From assembly GCA_037355855.1 (NCBI GenBank), contig CM074761.1, positions 558,001-622,000 on the forward strand: a DNA stretch of 64,000 nt. The letters are read 5' to 3'. The notes under the pieces are model-generated. The model saw nothing but the letters and a program-made list of their open reading frames with translations. It was not told the origin of the DNA and ran no database searches. The position numbers were made by a program, and so were the translations under genes. Source of the DNA: Pseudo-nitzschia pungens. Its lineage: Eukaryota; Bacillariophyta; Bacillariophyceae; Bacillariales; Bacillariaceae. Positions 55,401 to 64,000 of the stretch are shown here, piece by piece (position 1 is the stretch's first letter; each line of letters opens with the position of its first letter).

Positions 55401-56956
55401 GCATTGGTGCTGTTCATGGGCATGAGCGGCACGGCGTTTTGGGAATCAAACATGGCGTGCAGGCTGGAAACGCTGGATTTTTTGGGCGTTTCGATGATCG
55501 CCCCGTAGGCCTCCTTTTCGTGGGCTTCCGAGGAAAAATCGGCAGACGGTGGTGGATGCACGGGTCTCAGCCGGTTCTGGTACATGGATGCTACCGATCC
55601 AACGGATCCCGTTGGTCCTCCCGTTCCTCCCTGCGAAGACGAGACCCCGGAGGACGATTCCAACGAAGGGCGGCGCATGCCCCCGGTGGAATGGCGGGCG
55701 CCGGCACCAAACTTTCTTCCCGAGGAAAAGGATCTCTGGAGTTCGGGCCGGGAAACGCCACCGTTCGTGTTGTTGTTCAGGTTGCTCATGCTCACGCTCG
55801 TGCTTCCCACACCGCCGCTCCAGCTCGGTCTCCCTCCGTAGCCGCTCTTGCTGTTGCTGCCGGCCGCAGCAGCAGCAGCTCCGGTGGAAGCGGTGGGGCT
55901 TCGGGGAACCACCACGCTCGGCCGGTTGAGGGCCTTGGGACTCGGGCTGATCACCAGGCCGCCGCCACCCAGGCTCCGGTTGCTGAGGCTCAGGTTTTTT
56001 TGTTCCCACTGGTTCCAGCTCTTGAACTTGTTCACGGGTTCTGCTGACTGGCTCTCGGCACCGGCTTCCGGAAGGGGCGATGCCCGGCCAATGGACGACG
56101 ACGATGATGCAGCGTTGTTGTTGTTATTGTTGTTGGAGTCCTTCTGAAAGCTCCGAATCTTGTGCGAGACCGAACCGGAACTGCCGGCCCGGCGCAGCGA
56201 GGCGGGGGGTCCCTCGGAACAATTGGGTATTTCCTCCGTCCCGTCGTAGTCTTCCATCTCGTTGGACTGGTAGAGGGAGGATTCGCACGGAGACGAGGCA
56301 AAGGGAAAGGCCGAGGCCGACGAAGCCTTGGGAGTCGGGGTTCTGGGCGTGGCAGGGCCCGGGTTAGCAGTTCCATTGACATTGACACCAACGCGAGGCG
56401 ATGAGAGCGCCATCATTCGGTTCCTCCGGCTGATCGAATTGCTGCGGGTCGGAGCGCTTCCGGTTCTGCTCGCGCTTTCGCTTCCCTCTTGCGAACCAGT
56501 CCCGGTGCTGCTTGTCGTCGTCGTCGTCGCTGCCATGGGAGATCCCGGTGCCGATCGGCTCTCGTTCGATACAACGGACGGGCCGCTGTTGCTGTTGGTA
56601 TTGTTGGTGACGCTGTTGCTGTTGCTATTGCTGCTGTTGCTGCTGTTCGTTTGGGTTTTGTTGTACGCCGCAAACCGCGATCGCGTCACCTTGCTCCGGA
56701 GCCGTTGCTGCCTCGCTCGGTCCTCCGACATTTGGCTATTGCTGTTCGCATTGCCATTCACAGTGCCACTGGCATTGGTCCCGACGCTCGTAGTGGAGGT
56801 TGCGGTGGTGGTGGTCCGGAGGCTTCCGGTCGAGTTGACCGAGCAATTGTCCCCGGAAGTGGCGTCGAGGCTGGAGCTTGCCTTGATGGTCTGGTTGGCA
56901 TAGGCCCTGTGGCGTCGGGAACGCGCCAGGCGTTCTTGCATCGTGCTGTTCACCAT
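52403..56956 (-). CDS. Large intrinsically disordered scaffold-like protein with two repeat families
   Basis: Single exon, 1,517 residues, ATG 56956 to TGA 52403-52405. Nearly the whole protein is Ser/Asn/Thr/Gly/Ala-rich and disordered, with no enzymatic domain. Internal organisation is clear. An early basic segment (RARQQRLRSKVTRSRFAAYN) is followed by scattered SW(Q/N)xR motifs. Four or five copies of a DVSSSxVxxMMYS motif come next, then four nearly identical 30-31-residue units built on SEVDETATDVVQNMLLDDIE. The C-terminal 350 residues are acidic and end with VFDPFGIDG and NPDPFTAEESFSPLNW, carrying DPF motifs like those that bind clathrin-adaptor appendage domains elsewhere. A role as a scaffold or adaptor at membranes or cytoskeleton is only inferred. 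A TAGGG tract sits in its presumed 5' UTR. Confidence 0.85.
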   Translation of the reverse strand: MVNSTMQERLARSRRHRAYANQTIKASSSLDATSGDNCSVNSTGSLRTTTTATSTTSVGTNASGTVNGNANSNSQMSEDRARQQRLRSKVTRSRFAAYNKTQTNSSNSSNSNSNSVTNNTNSNSGPSVVSNESRSAPGSPMAATTTTTSSTGTGSQEGSESASRTGSAPTRSNSISRRNRMMALSSPRVGVNVNGTANPGPATPRTPTPKASSASAFPFASSPCESSLYQSNEMEDYDGTEEIPNCSEGPPASLRRAGSSGSVSHKIRSFQKDSNNNNNNNAASSSSSIGRASPLPEAGAESQSAEPVNKFKSWNQWEQKNLSLSNRSLGGGGLVISPSPKALNRPSVVVPRSPTASTGAAAAAAGSNSKSGYGGRPSWSGGVGSTSVSMSNLNNNTNGGVSRPELQRSFSSGRKFGAGARHSTGGMRRPSLESSSGVSSSQGGTGGPTGSVGSVASMYQNRLRPVHPPPSADFSSEAHEKEAYGAIIETPKKSSVSSLHAMFDSQNAVPLMPMNSTNARVRQSLPPGTPTATTTPTAVRSSSMSSLTSSSPRMGGGGGQRYRAGGSWNNNNNNTSNSGPSKLERKLQPHQQPRKSYGDEISTISSNTGSSNHSQTPSRVRSYYNSSWRVETGGEDASKEGAEPPSTATASTATATTASASASASASTTSGSVISSWQQRSKPRRLDAAEEPESAPETKADQPRATTTSDEPKPNANAKAAAAAAVSSASVVSMMYSSSLPTKKKPSSSQDEPKKVVAEPTDVSSSSVVAMMYSSSSQNNTKKTSSSSEDEQQQQQPKQPKRRAEPNDVSSLSVVSMMYSQNPKKINEDPPAPAPAPPKRAEPEDVSSSAIAAMMYSQKESRDAKLTEAALERLGESHEQRQAQQQHSEVDETATDVVQNMLIDDIEREDVVPPPEPSEVDETATDVVQNMLLDDIEREGNVVPPPEPSEVDETATDVVQNMLLDDIEREGNVVPPQEPSEVDETATDVVQNMLLDDIGGEDVEKAHAEVEQPSPPPPPRSASRSIGASSLSLNSNKPWESDTKNSVLQSWQKRSLQARGSSASASASASSSRSASPSAAAVDPTIHGAATVAAATAAAVVAVQPSEPDASSNKEVEDFTGKGSVAVRDDDDASAGELLSTNSYSDMIEEKKSGDLSIDEDKILGEDSHNKHLLPVDDLANECTQPKNIPFYDDDSYISRGGDTASRAMGASESVKSLSLVSRTDGTFNSEEISVYVEDDRIISRKEDKILSAQFEQMHLEVAVRGDVDSNMDGEERRTKPALSISTTPRAGTTNLPRLNPSPRDNDHYRIRYFEDTGAPTPKSMRRNLEVKKTAERDVESIQTKRSTENQVFDIWATSSASNDERDEAINFDQTDEWLDRDPDIEDASVASDADPTERGIVEPIPPEPIPEPRPVIIKKPPQSLRSLEKEMQRAKATNVARKPKKPPQQEVFDPFGIDGEEADGLTIETSGDLFSQNPDPFTAEESFSPLNWSNGNPQTTSQHIGYYNSPDSNKEI
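53966..54300 (-). repeat. Coding repeat, four units of 90-93 bp
   Basis: Four tandem units in the disordered protein, each encoding SEVDETATDVVQNML(L/I)DDIE plus a Pro-Glu spacer. Adjacent units differ at only a few nucleotides, including synonymous sites, pointing to recent amplification. Confidence 0.95.
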
Positions 56957-59613
56957 GATGGATTTTGTGCGTTGATTTTAGTGTAGCGCAGTGCAGTGCA
57001 GTGTAGGGTAGGGTAGGGTAGGATAGGGTAGGGCAGGGTGTGTCTGCAGGACTGTTGGACTGCCTACCTGCTTTAGTGAATTTGGGTCGGATTCGATTCG
57101 ATCGAATTCGATTGGATGGGTTTTTCTGGTTCCTTACAGTATTCCTTTGTTTCGCCGATCGGTATCTTTTTGTTGCACAAATATGTAATTTTACTTGCAC
57201 GTACTTGTACTTCAACCGAAACTGAAACAGAATGAATCCAATCTCCTCGCAATGATCTTCGGCTGCCTGAGTGAAGTCTGTCGACTGCTCGAGAGAGGAT
57301 CACCAATGCTACGGTAGGGAGTGATGTTGTTTATTTAGCCAGTCTGCACTGAATGTCTCGGCTAGTTGCGGACCAGAACGAGTAAGGTTACGATGAAGAT
57401 GGGAGATACCTTACCGGTAGGAAGATAGATGTCTTTCGTCGACAAGATTCAATCTCGATCGTAACAAGTGCTGGAACAGCCGACAAGCACATGAAATCTA
57501 TCCTGCCCTGCCACTAAGGTGTGTAGTAGCATTCGTAATTCGTACACGCTTTGTTGCTGTTGGCGGTTCGATTGATTCATATAATATTATTATTTTTTTA
57601 GAGAACGATCATCATGTACGGTAGTTACACGTAGAGCAAATACCGGTACAACATGTACAAGTAGTGTCGGGGTGTTGGTCGGTCACTCTTGCGAGAAAAG
57701 GTGCGGGCGCGGTATTTCCATTGCGTTAACCGCCGAAACGGTATGGAACCAACAATGAGCGATAACCACATAATCAGGCAATCAAGTATGGCGAGGTGTC
57801 GTCTTGCGGGTTCCGGAAGGGCTAAATATAATATACTACATATAATATACTTCAGATACGTATATTTAAATATCGATTTGCGCGGGGTGAGCACACCAGT
57901 CGTGTGGCATCGAAACGAGTATGGCGCCCGTGTCCGAGTTTTGGAAACAAGGGAAGAACAGAATGGAAATCAACGGAATGCTACTATCATGATCCATCCC
58001 ATCCCCCGCCGCGTCCCCATGGCAAGGAACGCTGTTGTTCGTGCGCACTTACAAGTAATTACTTCGTATCTTGTGAGCACCAGTAAGCAATCGTACTAGT
58101 ACCGTAAGATTACGTACGTATTGGAATGTGTAATGTGTAATTTGGCATGCGTTAAGGGAAATTTGATCTCAAGTTTTTACTTGGAAGACTGACTACTGTA
58201 CCGGTACGGTAAGGTTTACCGTAGGGCTACTTTACATCATAATTCTTCATTGTAGGACCTACCGTACGAGTAAGTTGTAAGTTTGGCACTTGTGCTCACG
58301 GGTCATGGCATGTATATCCAACTCATACGGGTACCGTACAACATAGTAGTACTACCGTTACTAAGACTATTAGTTCATGCCTATTGGGGGTTAAGGCTGC
58401 AGGTGCATACGGTAAGATTAACCTTAGTGAATGGTTTCCAAAAAAAGGATGTTGGAATGATAGCCTCACCGAACAATATTGAAATACGAAGTACGAAGTA
58501 AACCTTACAGTAAACAATACCGAAACGCGCCATACGAGTCTCTTGCTTTAGTGCTTGCAAGCAATGTGAATGATTGTTGAAATGAACCTCTCGGAACGAA
58601 AAAGGGATCGTTGATTCATTCGATATGCATTGATTTTGATTCATTCATCAAATCATTCATCCATTCATTCATTCATTAACCATCCGTCCCGGTCCTTGAT
58701 CCATAAGATTTGCTTGGTTGTGTTGGTGTTGCGTTGAATTGCATTGCATTGTGTGTTTGCCGCACCTACAGTATCTTGTTTGGTAATCCATCGCAGCTAT
58801 GTATTCAATCGAGTGTTCGAAACCGAGGACACAATACAGCACAACACAACCGCCAGTGCTAGTGCGAGTGCCTCGCTGTTTCTTCTGGCCCCACATCGGC
58901 CACGAATCAATCGGTCAATCTATCAATCAATCCATCCGTTCCGACTTCTGGAATACATCACGAACCACAGGATCACGACGTGCAGCCGCAAAAGCAATCG
59001 AAAATAACTATTGTTGTGTATTGGAACTGAACTGAACTGAACTGAACTGAAAGGATTGGATTGCATTCCATTGCATTGGATATTATGATATTCCGAACAA
59101 TATATTGTGTATTTCTATTATAGGTTGGGTGAATACGATGTAGTTTGAAACGAGAGCTTTTCCTGCAAATCATCAAACGATTTCGACTGCCATTGCTTCG
59201 TAGGCCAAACGCGGGCGGGCGCTCCGTGCTAAATTTTCGAGTGGACAACCTCTTGCGCAAACGGTCGACGAGCTCGAACGAAAGGATCCTTTCGAATGCT
59301 GTACGAAAGCTGTATCGTGATTCATCCATACTTTATAGTAGTATTATATTCAATAATTATTATTGTTTATTCATTGTAAAATGCCGCCAACCGCTTGTTG
59401 GGAAAACGACGCAATGCTTCGATATGGGCACTGTGTGTTTGAGTTGCGTCGCCCGCCACAGCGATGCGATGCGATTGAAATTATACGCAGCGCGAATGAG
59501 CACCAAACGACTCGCAACAAATCGCAACCCAAGGAACGAACGAACGAATGAATCAATGAATCCATTGCAACGCAACGCAACGCAACGCAACGCAACGTTA
59601 CTTTGCTCTACGC
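56957..59613. other. Intergenic region, no supported gene
   Basis: It lies between the start of the disordered-protein gene (-) and the stop of the gamma-SNAP-like gene (-). A TAGGG pentamer tract is at 57004-57040. GTAAGGTTAC/GTAAGATTAC motifs are at about 57380, 57410, 58105, 58205, 58410 and 58500. ATTC runs lie near 58655-58675, a GAACT pentamer tract at 59024-59051 and a GCAAC pentamer tract at 59567-59597. Small open frames show no domain. Confidence 0.5.
57004..57040. repeat. TAGGG pentanucleotide tract
   Basis: About seven imperfect GGGTA units (variants GGATA and GGGCA) lie about 50-85 bp upstream of ATG 56956, on the strand opposite the transcript. G-quadruplex formation on the plus strand is plausible. 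Confidence 0.9.
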
Positions 59614-61218
59614 CTAGCGAAGATCGAGCTCGTCGTCGTCCAGATCCGACTCGTCGCTGTCGTCCCCGAAATCGAGAGCGTCCAATTCGGCTTGCAGGGC
59701 CTCCGCGTCTTCGGCGGTTCCCTTGCTTTCTCCGGGTTCGTATCCGGCATTCATGTTCGACAGCTCTTCCAGAGACGCCGTTTCCGGTTTGGCTGCCGGC
59801 GCCGCCGCTGGCGAGGCTTTCTTTTTCGTTGTGTCGCCTTTGCCCCGCTTTGTCTTGGATTTCGAAGGCTGATCGCTCCGGCTCTTTGTTTTGGTCGGTT
59901 TCGTCGGCTTTTTTGCGGACGACGACGACGACGTCGACGAATCGACGGCCTTTCGGGCCACGCCGCTGACGCGAATCATTCCCAGCACCTCGCGCAGGCT
60001 CTCGTGCAGATTCCCGATGCCGCCCCGATTGCTCCCGGTGATCGATCGCGCCTCTTCGAGGGCCTCGTCGTCCCGCTGCTTGACGGCGCGAAAGAGTTCT
60101 TCGCCGAGCTTGCACTCCCTCGAGGTCAGGTACGAGGATTTTTGGACGTGCCGGTTCAGAAACTCCTGCTCGGCGGCGATCGGGTCTCCCATGGCCAGCG
60201 TCAGGATCGTTTCCGCGACAAAGGACCTCGACAGCGTCAGCGACGAGATTCCGTCCCGCGACAGCAGGGTGGACACGGCCCCCTGGGCGTAGAGCGCCGA
60301 GAGATATTCACCGAACGAAACAAAGACGTAGACCAGTTCCTGGACCGATTCGTGGGCGTAGGGCTGGGACACCATGTTCTGTTCCGCGAACTGGAGGGTT
60401 TGAGCGGAGGGACGTTCCACCGTCTCGTCGGAATCCGGATCGATGTAGTCCGAAACGCCCGTTTGTCGGTAGCGTGCGTACGGGTTGAGCGGATCCGGCA
60501 CGTGGGACTCTACCGATTCTTCCAGAGCCTGCAGGGCCATTTTCGACAGGGCGTTCGAATCGTCGCCCCAGGTCAGGGCCAGGGCGGCCTCGACCCGGGA
60601 AGCCGCGGCTTTTCCCGGTTCGTTCATCTGGATCCAGGCATCCGAGGCGTTGAGCAGGCACTTTCGTCCGATCTCGCGCTTCATCTCTTTCGTTTCGTCC
60701 TCGGCAACCTCCACCAGCTCGGCCGCCCGGGTGTACTCCGCAGCGGCCGTGGCGTAGGCACCGCAGGCCACCTGGCAATCGGCGCTGCTGATTCGATACA
60801 GGCGTTCCAAACGGAATTCGTTGCACTGCTGGTAGGCGTCGGCCGCTCGCTTGTAGTACGTGGATGCGGTCAGGGGATCGGGACGGGAGAAAAAGCCTTT
60901 TTGCATCGCCTTTTTCGCCTTTTCGCGGTACTCTTCGGCTTCTAGAATCTTTGCTTTCTTCGCTTCTCCGCTGAGACCGACACTCACGTTGGGCTTTTTT
61001 TTGTTGGAAGACGAGTATTTGTATCCCTTGGAGGTGGAAGCGGAAGGCGCTCGTCGTGTTGCCGCGGTGGAAGACGATGCCGTCGCTTTGCTCCTGTTGC
61101 CGGTGCTGCTGCTGCTGCTGCCGCTGGTCGACTTTTTCTTCTTTCCTGCGCTGCTGGACCCTCCGGCGCTACCGAAAAGCGCATCTCGGTTGGCCGACGC
61201 ATTTTGTTTGTAACTCAT
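59614..61218 (-). CDS. Gamma-SNAP-like NSF attachment protein
   Basis: SNAP proteins recruit NSF to disassemble SNARE complexes. Single exon, 534 residues, ATG 61218 to TAG 59614. After a Ser/Lys-rich N-terminus (about 85 residues) come helical TPR-like repeats: KAKKAMQKGFFSRPDPLTAS, YYKRAADAYQQCNEFRLERL, and CQVACGAYATAAAEYTRAAE. The later segment AVSTLLSRDGISSLTLSRSF, MGDPIAAEQEFLNRHVQKSS, GEELFRAVKQRDDEALEEAR and LREVLGMIRVSG follows the gamma-SNAP order (AAE, a C-L-L-E acidic helix, then the final hydrophobic strand). The C-terminal 130 residues are a Lys/Ser linker and an acidic tail (DSDESDLDDDELDLR), longer than in animal gamma-SNAP. It may work with SNAREs such as the NPSN protein at 10.5 kb, but there is no evidence of co-regulation. 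Confidence 0.8.
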   Translation of the reverse strand: MSYKQNASANRDALFGSAGGSSSAGKKKKSTSGSSSSSTGNRSKATASSSTAATRRAPSASTSKGYKYSSSNKKKPNVSVGLSGEAKKAKILEAEEYREKAKKAMQKGFFSRPDPLTASTYYKRAADAYQQCNEFRLERLYRISSADCQVACGAYATAAAEYTRAAELVEVAEDETKEMKREIGRKCLLNASDAWIQMNEPGKAAASRVEAALALTWGDDSNALSKMALQALEESVESHVPDPLNPYARYRQTGVSDYIDPDSDETVERPSAQTLQFAEQNMVSQPYAHESVQELVYVFVSFGEYLSALYAQGAVSTLLSRDGISSLTLSRSFVAETILTLAMGDPIAAEQEFLNRHVQKSSYLTSRECKLGEELFRAVKQRDDEALEEARSITGSNRGGIGNLHESLREVLGMIRVSGVARKAVDSSTSSSSSAKKPTKPTKTKSRSDQPSKSKTKRGKGDTTKKKASPAAAPAAKPETASLEELSNMNAGYEPGESKGTAEDAEALQAELDALDFGDDSDESDLDDDELDLR

Positions 61219-62878
61219 TTTGGTTTTTGGTTTTCTGATTGGACTGCTTCTTCTTCTGCTTCTGCTTCTTCTTCTGCTACTTCTTCTGCTGCTTCTAATG
61301 AGCCCTCTTCACTTCTGATTGTTGTTTGGTTCGATGAGTGTCGATACTTGTACTCTATCCGTTTCCTCTCTAGACTACTGACTCGGTAAAACAGTCATTC
61401 ATCAAAACATGAACCATGAAAGATGAACAATGAACGAATTCGAGAAGAATCGTGCGCCTCCCAACTCCCAACTGACAAGAAGTGACAACTAAAAGCGTTC
61501 AGTAGGACATGAAGTCACTTGCTGAGACGTGAGGCACGAGAGTTGTACCATAGGATACCTACCTTAGGATAGGATACAGCAAGGAAACCGTTCGTACCAG
61601 AACGTAACCTTACCGGTACGTAGTTCGGAAGTTTGTTGATGAGAGTTTTCGCTTTTCATCGGTGAAAGATTGATTCGTCTTCATGGTGTTAATACTAAGG
61701 TTTACTACTACATACAACTTCAGCTACACGTAGTAGTAGTAATTGTACAATGAGGAAGTCTTACTACTGGATGATTTTGACACTTGATTTCTAACCAAGT
61801 AAGATTACCGTCAGAGTGATAGGAAGAGTACAAACGTAGTGGTAGTAGTAACTAGGTCCAAACTTCCCGCTGTCTACTAGGACCAGCAGTACTAGTAGTA
61901 GTAATAGTACTACTACTGCAATTATTAAAACACTTTCCCAAAGGATTGTTTCCTAGTACTACTAGTAGTACTAGTACTACTACTAGTAGTACTTCCTCTT
62001 CTTCTTGCCATCACCAGCAGTCCCCGTCCTCGTGCTGACTGATACTAGTAGTAGTACTAGTAGTATGACGACCTGACCAGCAAGAATGAGCGAGAGTGAG
62101 ATGGTGGTCACGACTGCAGTGAGAGCTCCTGCTCATAAAGTCGTCCTGGTCCTCCTACTACTACTCCTCGTATGATAAAGCATGGTATCATGTAGCACTG
62201 CAACATCTAGTAGTACTACTAGTACTAGCAAGAAGAAGTTAATCCTTGTACTACTTCTAGTAGTATGATCAAAATGCGGCTGCACCCTCGACGCAACCGG
62301 CAATCGCTGAGTTAGAGTCAATCACAGTCCCAAATCAACGAAGGAAGAAGAAGAATGCCACAAATTCACAAATAGCAGCAAACTCGATGTGATGCTACTT
62401 GTTCATCTCGTACTTAAAATGACAGTTTCAGTCATGAAGCAGTAGTGATGCCGCTCCATGCTTCACGAGTAGGAGGGGTATGGCTTTGGCAGCTAGTAGT
62501 ACTACCAAGAGCTCTGGAACTCTTCCGCAGCAGCCATTGAAAACTAGTAATATTCGTAACTCTGATAATCAAAGCTCAAACCATCTATTATTTTTTGTTC
62601 TCAAAAGAAAGATTTCATTTGATATGAATTACACCACGAACTGTAGTACATATCATGATAGTGTTTTGAATAGGATTCATTCATTTTGATGAACGAGGAC
62701 TCAGAAAAAGTTCACGGCACAAACTCTACTAACACGGCACATCAACCAGTAAGCATTGCAATTTCAAATCCAAGTTAGAGAGATCATAACTCAATCTCTG
62801 TATCATAGGTCCAACCGGACTGCTGTACACGAACCATATCAGAACTACCGAACTTACCTCGCATCCGCGGTCCTTCGT
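61219..62878. repeat. Intergenic region rich in AGT/ACT triplet tracts
   Basis: It lies upstream of the gamma-SNAP-like gene and downstream of the apyrase gene. TTCTTCTGC repeats occur at 61247-61295. Many ACTAGTAGTACTACTAG tracts lie at about 61700-61745, 61845-61920, 61950-61995, 62043-62065, 62150-62175 and 62205-62265. GTAACCTTACCGGTA is at 61600 and GTAAGATTACCG at 61800. No gene seen. Confidence 0.6.
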
Positions 62879-64000
62879 TCAGGTGTAAACGGAACCTTTT
62901 CCGTCCTTTCTCAAGGCATCTTTTTCGGTGCCTCCATTTGCGTCATCGTCTTCATCGTAAATCTTTTCCAATTCTTGCAAGGTTTCCGTCATGGCATCAT
63001 CAGGAATCGCCATCGACCTGCGAAGCATCTCGTTGTCCGCAAGTCCCAGTTGTCCGAAAAACACAGATTGTCTTACTTTCTTGTTGAATCCCTTGCTCAG
63101 TCTCATGGCTAGCACAAATCCAACAGTCAATCCCACCAATGTGCACAATGCCATGTACAGAATAGTGAACAGCAAGTGACGTCCCGTAATCAAAAACTCG
63201 GGGTGAAAGTCCCATGGAACTAGAGTAATCGTGGTGCAACGTAAAACGACGATGGAACGAGCGCACGTGAGCAAATAGAGGCAATCAATCATTCGACACC
63301 AATTGATCCAACAGGATACTGTACTAGTGCCGAACTTACGTGTGTTGATTTCATAAAGCATGCATCCAAGAGCCCAGCCCAGTTTTTGCCCATTGATCAC
63401 ATCAACGGCATTGATTTCATAGTCGTCGCCAAACTCCCATCCATTCCGAATCATTTGATAGACATAGACGGAACGGAAACAAAGTTGTTTGAGAGTATCT
63501 TTATCGTCGATCGGATCATCCAGTTTCTTGTTGTAAGCTTTCAATTCTTTGTAAGTTAGACCGCAGACTCTTTCGGCGCCCTTTCCTATTTGGCTAACAG
63601 TAGCTAGTTCTCCGATCTGCAAAAATTCAAAGACGTCTGCAAAGTTGCTCGTAGCAATGAACATATCAATGTCTTTGTTTATTTGTGGCATTGGTGGCTG
63701 GTAAACACCCGCGTATCCACAGTTGCCATCCGTCTCAAAATTGCACCACTCCTTGTTTGCTTCTTTTCGTAGCAGTTTGAAGGAAAGATCGGAACACTTT
63801 TGGAAGTCGAATTCGTTTTGATTGTTGTTCATTGTTACGGTATAAGGTGTGCTTTCTGGGTGACTTCTCGCATACATTTGTCCCTTATCATTCAAATGAA
63901 TCCAAGACGAAAATTCGATAGAACTCCCAATCGGAAGGCAAGGGTTCGTGGCAGTTCCTTCCCAGTTTAGACGGGCATTTAGCCTTGACCACGCACCATT
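62879..64000 (-). CDS. Apyrase / GDA1-CD39 nucleoside phosphatase, 5'-partial
   Basis: Ecto- or lumen-facing NTPDase that hydrolyses nucleoside tri- and diphosphates. The window holds the C-terminal part; the frame is open at base 64000. Exons are >64000-63340 and 63219-62879, phase 1, joining YEINT to LPWDFHPEFL. Family landmarks are TNPCLPIGS, CNFETDGNCGYAGVYQPPMP, the substrate-pocket-like block QLCFRSVYVYQMIRNGWEFG, and INGQKLGWALGCMLYEIN, matching the W-x-L-G-x-ML signature of ENTPDases. A C-terminal transmembrane helix (LFTILYMALCTLVGLTVGFV) and a 70-residue acidic/charged tail follow. The apyrase conserved regions with the catalytic Glu lie upstream, out of view. The membrane anchor places the catalytic domain outside the cytosol. 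Confidence 0.85.
   Translation of the reverse strand, partial: NGAWSRLNARLNWEGTATNPCLPIGSSIEFSSWIHLNDKGQMYARSHPESTPYTVTMNNNQNEFDFQKCSDLSFKLLRKEANKEWCNFETDGNCGYAGVYQPPMPQINKDIDMFIATSNFADVFEFLQIGELATVSQIGKGAERVCGLTYKELKAYNKKLDDPIDDKDTLKQLCFRSVYVYQMIRNGWEFGDDYEINAVDVINGQKLGWALGCMLYEINTRKFGTSTVSCWINWCRMIDCLYLLTCARSIVVLRCTTITLVPWDFHPEFLITGRHLLFTILYMALCTLVGLTVGFVLAMRLSKGFNKKVRQSVFFGQLGLADNEMLRRSMAIPDDAMTETLQELEKIYDEDDDANGGTEKDALRKDGKGSVYT

Noticed and set aside
57004..57040. Interstitial telomere
   Set aside because: The unit is a 5-bp TAGGG, not the 6-7-bp telomeric repeat typical of algae, and it is short and imperfect among other pentamer tracts.
59145..59969. 274-codon plus-strand frame
   Set aside because: Its second half is antisense to the gamma-SNAP-like gene and its first half crosses simple repeats.

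Overview
This window is nuclear DNA from a eukaryotic microalga, most likely a diatom or another stramenopile. The supporting signs are short GT-AG introns, many polyQ/polyN/polyS tracts, helicase-associated (HA) and DUF4116-type repeat proteins, a plant-type NPSN SNARE, a mitochondrial glycine decarboxylase, and a galactokinase whose N-terminus resembles a diatom plastid-targeting presequence. No genus is assigned. No rRNA, tRNA, retroelement, CRISPR array or bacterial-style operon was seen.

Layout. At 0-11 kb there is the 3' part of a conserved two-exon gene (+), a two-HMG-box transcription or chromatin protein (-), a multi-pass membrane protein (+) and an NPSN-type Qb-SNARE (-). At 13-27 kb lie glycine decarboxylase P-protein (-), a small membrane protein (+), a very long kinesin-4 gene that runs straight into a MAP65/PRC1/Ase1 microtubule-bundling domain (+), and a PP2C phosphatase convergent with it (-). 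At 28-40 kb lie galactokinase (-), a 31-bp satellite array, an unrecognised acidic membrane protein (+), an array of roughly 185-bp degenerate repeats, an ORC6-like gene (-) and an HA-domain protein (+). From 40 to 51.6 kb there is a gene-poor accessory stretch of decayed repeats, a broken DUF4116 repeat gene and duplicated fragments. At 51.7-64 kb lie a small basic/acidic protein (+), a 1,517-residue disordered scaffold (-), a gamma-SNAP-like protein (-) and the 3' part of an apyrase/NTPDase gene (-).

The genes are mostly unrelated housekeeping functions: vesicle fusion (NPSN SNARE, gamma-SNAP), photorespiratory glycine cleavage, replication (ORC6), signalling (PP2C), sugar salvage (galactokinase), nucleotide hydrolysis (apyrase) and spindle mechanics. 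Intergenic DNA is rich in pentanucleotide microsatellites, AGT/ACT triplet tracts and scattered copies of a GTAAGGTTAC-like motif.

The most striking item is the kinesin-4/MAP65 locus at 19.5-24.8 kb. Elsewhere kinesin-4 (KIF4) and PRC1/MAP65 are separate proteins that bind each other at the anaphase midzone. Here both reading frames lie on one strand, interrupted only by a local frame change around 22.0 kb. This suggests a single fused midzone protein or, less likely, two genes 28 bp apart. All exon boundaries were read by eye from splice-site consensus and phase and have not been tested against transcripts.
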